Assembly (NCBI GenBank): GCA_002325645.1
Contig: DCSN01000054.1
Location: 1-7,648, forward strand
Source of the DNA: Pseudanabaena sp. UBA1465
Lineage (GTDB): Bacteria; Cyanobacteriota; Cyanobacteriia; Pseudanabaenales; Pseudanabaenaceae
Direction: 5' to 3'
DNA length: 7,648 nt
Part shown: piece by piece, positions 1 to 6,510 of the stretch
How positions within the stretch are numbered: position 1 is the stretch's first letter
How the letters are laid out: each line of letters opens with the position of its first letter
Translations under genes and position numbers: made by a program
The notes under the pieces: generated by a model
Database searches by the model: none
Told to the model about the DNA's origin: nothing
What the model saw: only the letters and a program-made list of their open reading frames with translations

Positions 1-2
1 CG

Positions 3-65
3 AAGCCGCGCACGCCTAATTATTCACTTTCTAACGCCTATTCTTTGGGTGGGAAGGGAGTATAA
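3..65 (+). CDS. Possible C-terminal tail of a rightward gene (partial)
   Basis: Reading from base 3 gives an open frame of 20 codons ending in TAA at 63-65, with the peptide end ...LSNAYSLGGKGV. The stop abuts a strong terminator hairpin whose left arm begins at base 65, which is where a gene end is expected. Frame 1 is also open here but runs straight through the terminator, and frame 2 stops at base 19, so this frame is the most natural one. Too little is present to name a product, and no family is recognised. The call rests on position relative to the terminator, so it is tentative. Confidence 0.3.
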   Translation, partial: KPRTPNYSLSNAYSLGGKGV

Positions 66-103
66 AACAAAAAGAGTCTCGAATTGCGAGACTCTTTTTG
101 TTT
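65..103. terminator. Bidirectional intrinsic terminator hairpin
   Basis: A perfect 17-bp stem (65-81 with 87-103) closes a 5-base loop, AATTG. The arms begin with AAAACAAAAAG and end with CTTTTTGTTT, so RNA from either strand ends in a U-rich run. It can serve the possible rightward gene ending at 65 and the leftward pilT-like gene ending at 133. Confidence 0.8.
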
Positions 104-131
104 AGAGATGTTGCAACGCAACATCTCTAAA
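101..131. repeat. Palindromic stem-loop after the pilT-like stop codon
   Basis: A 14-bp perfect stem (101-114 with 118-131) has the 3-base loop AAC and the inner arms GATGTTGC / GCAACATC. It starts 2 bases past the pilT-like stop. It shares three bases (101-103) with the adjacent terminator, so the two hairpins compete at their edge. Its TTGC-NNN-GCAA core recurs in the hairpins at 2761 and 4043. Confidence 0.65.
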
Positions 132-132
132 A

Positions 133-1659
133 TTACATACGACCCCGTAACATCTGAGCCATTTCATTGGGCTTCGGTGAGTTTTCTACGGCTGTCTCTT
201 CCGTAATCCGCCCATCCTCATACAGCTTATAGAGCGACTGATTCATATTTACCATTCCCTCATAGGTACATTTAGGAATTAACGCCTCAATTTCATCAAT
301 TTCACCACGTTTGATATAGTCACGAACTGCATCGGTATTAATCATGATTTCATGAACTGCCGCCCGTTTACCATCAGTGGTTCGCACCAAGCCTTGAGCA
401 ATGACACCCACTAAAGATTCAGAAACTTGAATCCGCATCGGTCCCTGTTGTTCAGGTTCATAGAGATTGAGAATACGTTCAATTGTTTTAACAGCGCTGT
501 TAGTGTGGAGAGTTCCGAATACTAAGTGACCTGTTTGAGCAGCCTTAAGCGCCGTGTTTACAGTTTCCTTATCCCGCATTTCTCCAATTAGAATAATGTC
601 AGGATCTTCACGCAAACAGGCTTTTAGCGCATTATCAAATTTGAGCGTATGGATACCAACTTCCCGTTGTTTGATCAGCGCTTTTTTGCTTTGATGCACA
701 AATTCAATCGGGTCTTCAATCGAGATGAGATGCTTCTGCATTTCCGTATTAATGAAGTCCACCATCGCCGCCAAAGTAGTAGACTTCCCTGAACCTGTCG
801 GGCCCGTTACCAGAATTAAACCCTTGTGGGTATAACACAGTTCACGGAATACTTCTGGCAACCCAAGCTGATCGATGGACAAAATCTTTAACGGAATCAG
901 TCGCAATACCATCGCCGAACCGCGTAACGAGTCGAAAACATTGATCCGACAACGGGCAAATTCGTACTGAGTCGCACCATCAAATTCCATGGTGTCCCGA
1001 AATTGCTGGATCTGTTTCTCATCCAGAATTTCCGTCAACCAAGTGTCAAAGGTGGGTTTATCGGGAACTGGATACTGCTCCTGAGTCACCATTAAGCCCC
1101 GACTGCGAAAGCGGATTGGCTCATTTATACCAGCATGAATATCCGAACACCCTTGCTCATGGGCATCCTTCACAATTTGGGCGAGGGTTGGCTGCCCTGA
1201 ACTCCGTTGCAAAATCGCTGGCATACCCAGTCCAGGTAAGTTTGGTGGTGGACCTGGACGAATTGGTGGACGTGGATTTGGTGGTGGCGGTACGCTGGTA
1301 ATCTGTGTATCGGTCGGGATTACCATTTGCGCTTGACGAGCTGCGGCTGCCTGAGCCTGTTGTTTTGCCTGTAGTTGCGCCTGTTGCAATTGCATTTGCT
1401 GCTGTTGCATCTGTTGCATCTGTTGCTGTTGGGCTGGATTGGGGACAGCGCTACGCACTTGCCCAGCAGCAGATTGGGCTTGGGTAGGTGCAACGCGACT
1501 TTGGGCTGCTGCGGGGTTAGGGGGCATTTGAGGATTATTGGGAGGTGCGACACGCTGCTGCTGGGCGGGTGGTGGTGCGGCGGGATTTGTGCGTGGCTGT
1601 TGTGGTACGCCACCTCCAGAGGAGGGTGGTGGTACGGGAGGCATCCCAGATTGCGTCAT
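133..1659 (-). CDS. pilT: PilT-type pilus retraction ATPase with long P/Q-rich N-terminus
   Basis: A 508-residue hexameric-ATPase family protein that powers depolymerisation of type IV pili at the cytoplasmic face of the inner membrane, used for twitching and phototaxis in cyanobacteria. Visible motifs: Walker A GPTGSGKST at 286-294, Asp box SIEDPIEFVH near 313-322, Walker B with DIILIGEMRD at 354-363, and His box TGHLVFGTLHT at 376-386. The PilT core starts near residue 157 (PTLAQIVKDAHEQGCSDIH). Residues 1-150 are low complexity: proline/alanine/glutamine-rich, with 18 Gln in residues 77-103 and a second proline block at 124-141. Ordinary PilT proteins lack such an extension and are usually about 350-430 residues. 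The start is supported by GAGG 7 bases upstream. The gene is alone on its strand here and divergent from map. It could be a PilT2/PilU-like paralogue rather than the main retraction motor; the sequence alone does not decide this. Confidence 0.85.
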   Translation of the reverse strand: MTQSGMPPVPPPSSGGGVPQQPRTNPAAPPPAQQQRVAPPNNPQMPPNPAAAQSRVAPTQAQSAAGQVRSAVPNPAQQQQMQQMQQQQMQLQQAQLQAKQQAQAAAARQAQMVIPTDTQITSVPPPPNPRPPIRPGPPPNLPGLGMPAILQRSSGQPTLAQIVKDAHEQGCSDIHAGINEPIRFRSRGLMVTQEQYPVPDKPTFDTWLTEILDEKQIQQFRDTMEFDGATQYEFARCRINVFDSLRGSAMVLRLIPLKILSIDQLGLPEVFRELCYTHKGLILVTGPTGSGKSTTLAAMVDFINTEMQKHLISIEDPIEFVHQSKKALIKQREVGIHTLKFDNALKACLREDPDIILIGEMRDKETVNTALKAAQTGHLVFGTLHTNSAVKTIERILNLYEPEQQGPMRIQVSESLVGVIAQGLVRTTDGKRAAVHEIMINTDAVRDYIKRGEIDEIEALIPKCTYEGMVNMNQSLYKLYEDGRITEETAVENSPKPNEMAQMLRGRM

Positions 1660-1666
1660 AGTTGAA

Positions 1667-1670
1667 CCTC
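1667..1670 (-). promoter_or_regulatory. Shine-Dalgarno GAGG for the pilT-like gene
   Basis: On the minus strand the bases read AACGAGGTTCAACTATG, placing GAGG 7 bases before the ATG. This supports the far upstream start, so the low-complexity N-terminus is probably translated. Confidence 0.6.
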
Positions 1671-1817
1671 GTTCTTAAACATTTTTTATTCGGTCGCAGG
1701 TTTAGTGATGCGAGATTTGCTAGTCAAATTGTATGATTTGACCTAAAAATAACCAATCCTGTTACCTCATAGGCTAAAAATATATTAGCTGTTGTAAATA
1801 CTATCCTCAAATAATTA

Positions 1818-2663
1818 ATGAATATTCTTAGTGCCCTGCGATCAAAAACGAGCGCAGATAGCAAAAAAGCTTCTAAGCAAGCAGCCCCCAAGCAAACTAA
1901 AGGTATTGAAATTAAGTCTCAACGTGAGTTGGACTATATGCGTGAATCGTCTCGCATTGTTGCAACGGTACTTAAGGAAATTTCAGAAATCATTGCTCCT
2001 GGAATGACCACGATGGATCTGGATGCTCATGCAGAAAGAAGAATCCGAGAAATGGGGGCAGTTCCTAGCTTTAAGGGCTATTGTGGCTTTCCTGCAAGCA
2101 TTTGCGCCAGCATCAATCATGAAGTAGTACATGGTATTCCGAACGCCAAAAAAGTGATTAAGCTAGGGGATCTGGTGAAGATCGATACTGGTGCTTTTAA
2201 AAATGGTTTTCATGGTGATTCTTGCATCACAGTGGGTGTGGGGACGATTAGTGAGAAAGCTACTAAGTTGATGCGTGTGGCGGAAGAGGCTTTGTATAAG
2301 GGGATTGAGCAGGTGAAACCGGGTAATTGTATGCTCGATTTGGCTGGGGCGATCGAGGATCATGTCAAGTCAAATGGTTTTGCGATCGTGGAAGATTTTA
2401 CGGGACATGGTGTCGGTCGTAATCTCCATGAGGAGCCATCGGTATTTAATTTCCGTACGCATCAGTTGCCAAATGTGCGCTTTCGTGCGGGAATGACTCT
2501 GGCGATCGAGCCAATTTTAAATGCTGGGACAAAGCGGGTTAGAGTGTTAGCGGATAAATGGACGGCGGTAACTGTTGACAATCAACTTTCGGCTCAGTTT
2601 GAACATACAGTTTTGGTGACTGAAACTGGTTATGAAATTTTTACTGATCGCACTAAAGTCTAA
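1818..2663 (+). CDS. map: Type I methionine aminopeptidase
   Basis: A 281-residue dinuclear metallopeptidase that removes the initiator methionine from nascent proteins in the cytoplasm. All five expected metal ligands are visible: Asp123 (KIDTGA), Asp134 (FHGDSC), His197 (TGHGVGRNLHEEP), Glu231 (LAIEP) and Glu262 (QFEHT). The substrate-site histidine is in HEVVHGIP (His105). The catalytic domain starts near residue 29 (KGIEIKSQREL). The first 28 residues form a Lys/Ser/Ala-rich extension, not a zinc-finger domain. The total is longer than the roughly 250-265 residues of a minimal bacterial enzyme. No clear Shine-Dalgarno sequence precedes the ATG. A later start would lose the extension, but no better one is obvious. 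The gene is divergent from the pilT-like gene across 158 bases. Its last codons and stop belong to a 16-bp tandem repeat. Confidence 0.95.
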   Translation: MNILSALRSKTSADSKKASKQAAPKQTKGIEIKSQRELDYMRESSRIVATVLKEISEIIAPGMTTMDLDAHAERRIREMGAVPSFKGYCGFPASICASINHEVVHGIPNAKKVIKLGDLVKIDTGAFKNGFHGDSCITVGVGTISEKATKLMRVAEEALYKGIEQVKPGNCMLDLAGAIEDHVKSNGFAIVEDFTGHGVGRNLHEEPSVFNFRTHQLPNVRFRAGMTLAIEPILNAGTKRVRVLADKWTAVTVDNQLSAQFEHTVLVTETGYEIFTDRTKV

Positions 2664-2728
2664 TCGCACTAAAGTCTAATCGCACTAAAGTCTAATTGCA
2701 CTAAAGTCTAATTGCACTAAAGTCTAAT
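2645..2728 (+). repeat. 16-bp tandem repeat, five units, covering the map stop codon
   Basis: Units lie at 2645-2660, 2661-2676, 2677-2692, 2693-2708 and 2709-2724, followed by a partial TAAT. The consensus is TAATYGCACTAAAGTC. Unit 1 begins TGAT and encodes the last five residues of Map. Units 2 and 3 read TAATCG and units 4 and 5 read TAATTG. The stop codon TAA opens unit 2, and because 16 is not a multiple of three, stops fall in more than one frame. Confidence 0.95.
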
Positions 2729-2760
2729 TAATTTCGCAAGGGCTGCAATGTAGCGTCAAT

Positions 2761-2793
2761 CAAAAGGAGAATTGCACCGCAACTCTCTTTTTG
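2761..2793. terminator. Stem-loop terminator after map
   Basis: A 15-bp stem (2761-2775 with 2779-2793) has loop ACC, one A/C mismatch (a U-G pair in minus-strand RNA) and one G-U pair. The right arm ends CTCTCTTTTTG, giving a U-run in rightward RNA that would end map transcripts. The core TTGC-ACC-GCAA is shared with the hairpins at 101 and 4043. Confidence 0.7.
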
Positions 2794-2843
2794 ATAAAAG
2801 ATAATGCGATCGCGACTATAGCTATAAATTTAGTGAGACAGCC

Positions 2844-4001
2844 ATGCAAGAATATATCGTCAAAGCTGGAGATACGCTTTCAAGTATTGCGAGAAGTTTG
2901 CTTGGGGCAAATGGTGATTGGCGCGAAATTGCTCGTATCAATAACATTACTAATCCTTCCAGTTTGCAAATTGGGCAACGGCTACTAATTCCTATTGCCG
3001 CCACGCCGCCGATCGCCCAAATTCATGAAGTTGCGATGGTGAGAAATACATTACAGGGCCTTTATCCACCCAATAAAATTCTGATTTCCCTCGCTACCGT
3101 TGGCAGTGACCTGATCGCTAATTTATTGAATACGGGACAAAAAGAACCCTTTGCGAAGACTAAAAATCTTGGCGTATCGCGGTTAGGGATTTTTAAATTG
3201 CGTGATTTTTTGATCTATGGCTCAGGTTTGCTGCAACAGTTGCAAATGAGTCCATCAGAAATTAATGTGATGCTGGTAACGGCAGCTAATGAAGGTAGTC
3301 TTGATGCAATTAATACTTGGGACAGTCAGTATCTGAGTTTTGGGATCTTTCAGTGGACTCTTGGTAATGCAGGTAGGGAAGGAGAATTACCTGCTTTGTT
3401 GAGTAGTTTAAAAAGGCGATATCCTACGGAATTTCAATATTATTTTGGACAATTTGGGGTGGATGCAACTTCCCTAAACGGGATCACAGGCTGGCTTTCG
3501 CTCAATGGTATTCGTCTAGTCACGGAAGCCCATAAGAATTTGATGCGTCAACCAATTTGGGCGGTACGATTTGCGATCGCGGGGATGGATGCGCTAGTGC
3601 AGTCGGTGCAAGTACTGCACGCAATTTCACGCCTCGATCAGTTTTATTTCCAGCCATCTCAAACTTTGCAAGGATTTGCGCTTTCGCAATTGCTGACCTC
3701 AGAGTTTGCAGTGGCTTTACTGCTCGATCATCATGTAAATCGTCCTAGCCATGTGATTGGCTGTGTTGCCGATGCGATCGCGCGATCGAGCCTAACTCCT
3801 GCCAAAATCGCTCAAAATTCCATCGATAATGAAGCTTTAATTATTCAAAATTATTTAATTCTGCGCGAAACCTATGGCGGTGCAAATGCGATGACCAAAT
3901 CTCGCGATCGGGCTGAGTCGATTAGAAAGGCGATCGCGATGGGCAACCTCTCATCACAAAAATTTTCCTTTCGCTCTAACCGTCTATCAAGATTTGTATA
4001 G
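2844..4001 (+). CDS. LysM protein with a possible lysozyme-like domain
   Basis: A 385-residue protein. Residues 4-51 form one LysM domain (YIVKAGDTLSSIA ... LQIGQRLLIPI), a fold that binds N-acetylglucosamine in peptidoglycan or chitin. Residues 137-205 hold a segment that reads like a lysozyme/transglycosylase-type fold: TAANEGSLDAINTWD followed by SFGIFQWTLG. Glu150 is a candidate catalytic acid and SFGIFQW a candidate substrate-cleft strand. The remainder to residue 385 is of unknown fold. No signal peptide or membrane segment precedes the LysM domain, so export by the usual routes is not evident. The start follows a weak GTGAGA (2833-2838). The gene stands alone, rightward, and ends directly at a hairpin. 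The LysM call is firm; hydrolase activity is inferred from motif shape, and a purely structural or binding role is possible. Confidence 0.8.
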   Translation: MQEYIVKAGDTLSSIARSLLGANGDWREIARINNITNPSSLQIGQRLLIPIAATPPIAQIHEVAMVRNTLQGLYPPNKILISLATVGSDLIANLLNTGQKEPFAKTKNLGVSRLGIFKLRDFLIYGSGLLQQLQMSPSEINVMLVTAANEGSLDAINTWDSQYLSFGIFQWTLGNAGREGELPALLSSLKRRYPTEFQYYFGQFGVDATSLNGITGWLSLNGIRLVTEAHKNLMRQPIWAVRFAIAGMDALVQSVQVLHAISRLDQFYFQPSQTLQGFALSQLLTSEFAVALLLDHHVNRPSHVIGCVADAIARSSLTPAKIAQNSIDNEALIIQNYLILRETYGGANAMTKSRDRAESIRKAIAMGNLSSQKFSFRSNRLSRFV

Positions 4002-4040
4002 CTAAAAGGGTAGTGGCGCAAAGCGCCACTACCCTTTTAG
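4002..4040. terminator. Perfect hairpin immediately after the LysM gene stop
   Basis: A perfect 18-bp stem (4002-4019 with 4023-4040) with loop AAA starts one base after the stop codon. The right arm ends ACCCTTTTAG, so rightward RNA has a short U-run inside the stem. The core GGCGC-AAA-GCGCC is identical to that of the hairpin at 6770. Confidence 0.75.
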
Positions 4041-4042
4041 AC

Positions 4043-4079
4043 CACCAAGGGAGAGTTGCGCCGCAACTCTCCCTTGGTG
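4043..4079. terminator. Perfect hairpin downstream of cpcD
   Basis: A perfect 17-bp stem (4043-4059 with 4063-4079) has the 3-base loop GCC. It lies 21 bases past the cpcD stop on the minus strand and two bases from the preceding hairpin, so the pair separates two convergent genes. It lacks a long U-run in either direction, so efficient intrinsic termination is uncertain; RNA 3'-end protection is an alternative role. Confidence 0.6.
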
Positions 4080-4100
4080 TGGTTTATTAAAGTTTTTGTA

Positions 4101-4322
4101 TTATTCTTCGTGAGCCGTTGGATTAACGGGACGAACGTCTACGATCATGCCACCGAGACGGGTAATTCTACGGGTCTCTTCATTTAAACGACTGAAAGGC
4201 ACTTTAATCAAAATGTTGCCGCTATTGCGAATAGCATAGCTGTTGAGATCTGTTGCATCGCTTTGACGCAATCCAGATACTTCATAAATAAACACGCGGT
4301 TATCTCTAGCAGAAGTAATCAT
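4101..4322 (-). CDS. cpcD: Phycobilisome rod-capping linker CpcD
   Basis: A 73-residue small linker that binds the core-distal end of a phycocyanin rod and limits its length. Recognisable family features are VFIYEVSGLRQ at 9-19, the NSGNILIKVPFSRLNEE stretch, and RRITRLGGMIVDVRPVNP at 51-68. The length is close to the roughly 80 residues usual for CpcD, with a slightly short N-terminus. The frame stays open for 12 more codons upstream but offers no ATG, GTG or TTG with a ribosome site, so the ATG at 4322 is kept. No clear Shine-Dalgarno sequence is visible. It is the last gene of the leftward linker cluster and is followed by two hairpins. Its fold matches the C-terminal CpcD-like domains of the two neighbouring CpcC proteins. 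Confidence 0.92.
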   Translation of the reverse strand: MITSARDNRVFIYEVSGLRQSDATDLNSYAIRNSGNILIKVPFSRLNEETRRITRLGGMIVDVRPVNPTAHEE

Positions 4323-4387
4323 AAGAGTCGGTACTACTAAATTTTGAATGGGTTGAAACTAGATTTGAAAAATCTATGATTAAGAGA

Positions 4388-4420
4388 ATTAAAGACACAT
4401 CCATTGGATGTGCCTTTAAT
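4388..4420. other. Intercistronic stem-loop between the second cpcC and cpcD
   Basis: A 15-bp stem (4388-4402 with 4406-4420) has loop ATT and a single A/C mismatch that becomes a U-G pair in the leftward RNA. It lies 5 bases past the cpcC stop and about 65 bases before cpcD. This is typical of a processing or stabilising element in a polycistronic message. There is no strong U-run, so full termination before cpcD is unlikely. Confidence 0.65.
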
Positions 4421-4425
4421 CAATC

Positions 4426-5295
4426 CTATTGAGCGATCGTTATACTGGCAACCTTGCCGCCCAACTTGCTGATGCGTAGCAATGTGCTGTTTAGCTCTCT
4501 GTAGGAGACGATATATTCTCTGTTGCTACGACGAACTTGAGGGTATCTGGGTAGAGAAATAGCAGAAACTTCAATTCTGTATAGACGATCTTCAGAACCA
4601 ACAGAAGAACGACCGAAGGCTCGGTTAGGAACATTGCCTTGTTTAGCTGCTTGATAAGCCCAACCGTCACTACCGCCAGAAGCGCCAACGATCGCCGAAA
4701 CGCTGTTTTGAGCGAGTTCAGTGGCTAATCTAGAGGTGCGACCTGCAATTTGAGCGCGATCGCTGTTTGCATAACCACGATAGAGTTGGAAAATTCTAGT
4801 AAAACCAACGGTTCTGTCGCCAACTTTATTATCAAAGCCACGATAGTAAGGAACAATCGAATCACCAAAGCTGGATTCATACTCGTCAGAATCGATGTAA
4901 GAATCAATATCGGCATCATAGCCTTCGTTTTGGTAGCGATCGAGATGCTAAGTTACTTCAGTTTCAGCGAAGGGAGCGCGTCCCAACAAGTGCTTGAAGT
5001 TGAGTTCAATTACACGCGTATGGAAATTAGAGTAGAGAAACTTGGTTTTGTAGAGTTCTGATTTCGCAACAGCCCGCACAAATTCACGAACTGTGATTTG
5101 TTTATTGGTTAACAAAGATTCAAGTCCAACTAACCGATCTGATGCCAAGATGTAGTCATTACCCAGCACATGGCGGTAGATAGCATTGATGACAGTCTTA
5201 GTCTCTTCTGGAGATGCATTTTGACGTAGTTCTACTGGACTAGCATTGCTATAAGCAGCAGTTCCTAGACGAGAGGCGGCATTGGTAATTGCCAT
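4426..5295 (-). pseudogene. cpcC: CpcC-type phycobilisome rod linker interrupted by one amber codon
   Basis: The frame from ATG (5293-5295) to TAG (4426-4428) spans 289 codons, the expected length of a CpcC rod linker, which joins phycocyanin hexamers in phycobilisome rods. It is broken once by TAG at codon 116 (4948-4950), where the neighbouring paralogue has GAG (Glu116). The first 115 codons give an N-terminal fragment covering about two thirds of the linker domain. The next 173 codons hold the rest of that domain and a CpcD-like domain (about codons 237-289, RLYRIEVSA ... LGGKVASITIAQ). No frameshift is present, and I found no in-frame ATG, GTG or TTG for restart soon after the stop. Position and length match cpcC1 in a cpcC2-cpcC1-cpcD order as in Synechocystis; that paralogue assignment is tentative. 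A recent null allele, amber suppression or a base-call error are all possible. Confidence 0.85.
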
Positions 5296-5304
5296 AGTTT
5301 ATTT

Positions 5305-5318
5305 TCCTTGTTTTCCTT
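5305..5318 (-). promoter_or_regulatory. Doubled Shine-Dalgarno AAGGA before the interrupted cpcC
   Basis: The minus strand reads AAGGAAAA twice, at 5314-5318 and 5305-5309. The nearer copy is 9 bases before the ATG. The sequence AAGGAAAATAAACTATG closely matches AAGGAAAATTAACTATG before the intact cpcC, so the ribosome site was duplicated with the gene. Confidence 0.65.
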
Positions 5319-5371
5319 GTCTTATTAAAAAATGATAAGTTAGAGATTTAGTACTTAGGGTTCTGCGATTT

Positions 5372-5432
5372 AATAAAGAACCATTTTTTAGTGACGTGGC
5401 GAAACCGCGCCACTAAAAATCTGTTCTTTATT
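5372..5432. other. Long imperfect stem-loop in the spacer between the two cpcC genes
   Basis: The outer stem 5372-5381 pairs with 5423-5432 (AATAAAGAAC / GTTCTTTATT). After a small internal loop, 5385-5392 pairs with 5412-5419 (TTTTTAGT / ACTAAAAA). After a five-base bulge, GGCG at 5398-5401 pairs with CGCC at 5408-5411. The inner arm GCGCCACTA matches the hairpin at 4002. It lies about 77 bases before the interrupted cpcC start, so it is in the leader of that cistron. It may act as a processing site or partial terminator. Confidence 0.55.
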
Positions 5433-5518
5433 TTACTGCAATTCCCTTAAGCTAGACAATGGATTCTATTGCCTAACCTAAATTTAAAATTCTGCTATCT
5501 TGAGCCTAATCAAAACCA

Positions 5519-5553
5519 GTAGAAATAGTAGTACAAAGTGCTACTCTCTCTAC
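5519..5553. other. Stem-loop downstream of the intact cpcC
   Basis: The inner stem 5527-5534 with 5538-5545 (AGTAGTAC / GTGCTACT) has loop AAA and one G-T pair. Beyond two mismatches it extends to 5519/5553. It begins about 47 bases after the cpcC stop. No long U-run follows. With the stem-loop at 5372 it makes the 304-base spacer 5296-5599 rich in RNA structure; I see no gene in that spacer. Confidence 0.45.
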
Positions 5554-5599
5554 CGATTCCTTTACAAATCTCTTTACAGAATATCTCTAATCAATCGCA

Positions 5600-6418
5600 T
5601 TAAGCAAGAGCAACTTGCGTAATCCGACCACCGCGCTTGTTCAAACGCTGCATGGTGCTAGAGAGTTGGTCATAGGGAACCAAGTAATCGGTAGAGCTAC
5701 GACGAATTTGGGTCGTCCGTCCGTTATTAGCTTGAATAACACTGACGCGGTAAAGTTGACCACGATCATCACTGGTGTTACCCGCTAAGCCTAGACCGAA
5801 ATTAGGTGTGCGAATGGCGTTGGCGGAATTTTGGGCGAGTTCGGTAGTTAACCAAGCTCCTTTGCTCTTGCCTTGGGCGCGATCGCTACTAGCATAGCCA
5901 CGATAAAGGCTGAAAATTCTGGTAAAACCAACGGTGCGATCGCCAACTTTATTGTTGAAGCTACGATAGTAAGGAACAATCGATTCGCCAAAGCTAGATT
6001 CGTACTCATCGGAATCGATATAAGAATCAATATCCGCATCGTAGCCTTCGTTTTGGTAGCGATCGAGATGCTCAATGATTTCCGCTTCAGCGAAAGGAGC
6101 GCGTCCCAACAAGTGCTTGAAGTTCAATTCAATTACACGGCTGTGGAAGTTGGAATACAGAAACTTAGTTTTATATAGTTCTGATTTTGCAACGGCTCGC
6201 ACGAATTCGCGCACTGTGATTTGACCATTGGTCAACAAGGATTCTAGCCCGATCAAACGATCTGCCGTCAAGATGTGATCATTACCTAACACATGACGAT
6301 AAACAGCATTGATCACTGTCTTAGCATCATTCGCGGAAAAGTTAGAGCGCAACTCTAAAGGACTAGCGTTGCTATAGGCCGCAGTTCCTAAATGAGAAGC
6401 AGCATTGGTAATTGCCAT
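5600..6418 (-). CDS. cpcC: Phycobilisome rod linker CpcC (intact copy)
   Basis: A 272-residue linker that sits in the central cavity of phycocyanin hexamers and joins them into rods on the cytoplasmic face of the thylakoid. The N-terminus MAITNAASHLGTAAYSN is typical of CpcC. The phycobilisome linker domain covers about residues 18-150 (for example REFVRAVAKSELYKTKF at 70-86, and FKHLLGRAP, and SIVPYYRSF). A variable hinge follows, then a CpcD-like domain at about 220-271 (QLYRVSVIQ ... LNKRGGRITQV). The start is set by AAGGA (6428-6432), 9 bases upstream. It is the first gene of a leftward cpcC-cpcC-cpcD cluster. Length (272) and order resemble Synechocystis cpcC2, the distal rod linker, but the assignment to cpcC2 is inference. 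It is closely related to the interrupted downstream copy through residue ~180 and diverges in the hinge and C-terminal domain. Confidence 0.93.
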   Translation of the reverse strand: MAITNAASHLGTAAYSNASPLELRSNFSANDAKTVINAVYRHVLGNDHILTADRLIGLESLLTNGQITVREFVRAVAKSELYKTKFLYSNFHSRVIELNFKHLLGRAPFAEAEIIEHLDRYQNEGYDADIDSYIDSDEYESSFGESIVPYYRSFNNKVGDRTVGFTRIFSLYRGYASSDRAQGKSKGAWLTTELAQNSANAIRTPNFGLGLAGNTSDDRGQLYRVSVIQANNGRTTQIRRSSTDYLVPYDQLSSTMQRLNKRGGRITQVALA

Positions 6419-6510
6419 AGTTAATTTTCCTTTTATTGGATTTAGCGAAAAATGAGAATTATTATTTAATAGAAATTCAAATCAAAAGTTTAAAAAATTC
6501 AAACATAGTC

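Noticed and set aside
1305..1665. Several open frames on both strands over the start of the pilT-like gene
   Set aside because: They are alternative readings of CAG/CAA/CCA-rich low-complexity DNA. Only the minus-strand frame continues into a recognisable ATPase.
1660..1817. Promoter elements in the pilT-map divergent gap
   Set aside because: A TTGACC hexamer is present near 1738, but no -10 element at a suitable spacing is convincing, so no promoter was called.
2645..2728. CRISPR array
   Set aside because: The 16-bp units are contiguous with no spacers between them, so this is a tandem repeat and not a CRISPR array.
4360..4376. Small palindrome TAGATTT-GAA-AAATCTA before cpcD
   Set aside because: A 7-bp AT-rich stem is weak and expected by chance in this composition.
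4750..5061. Rightward open frame of 103 codons opposite the interrupted cpcC, with a similar frame at 5873-6178 opposite the intact cpcC
   Set aside because: The two frames resemble each other only because they are the reverse complement of paralogous coding sequence. They have no ribosome site and no recognisable family, and they are best explained as antisense shadows.
5561..5578. Two TTTACA copies resembling an HLR1 site
   Set aside because: Their period is 12 bases rather than the 10 required for HLR1, and they lie just past the end of the intact cpcC (18-bp window outside any upstream region for it).
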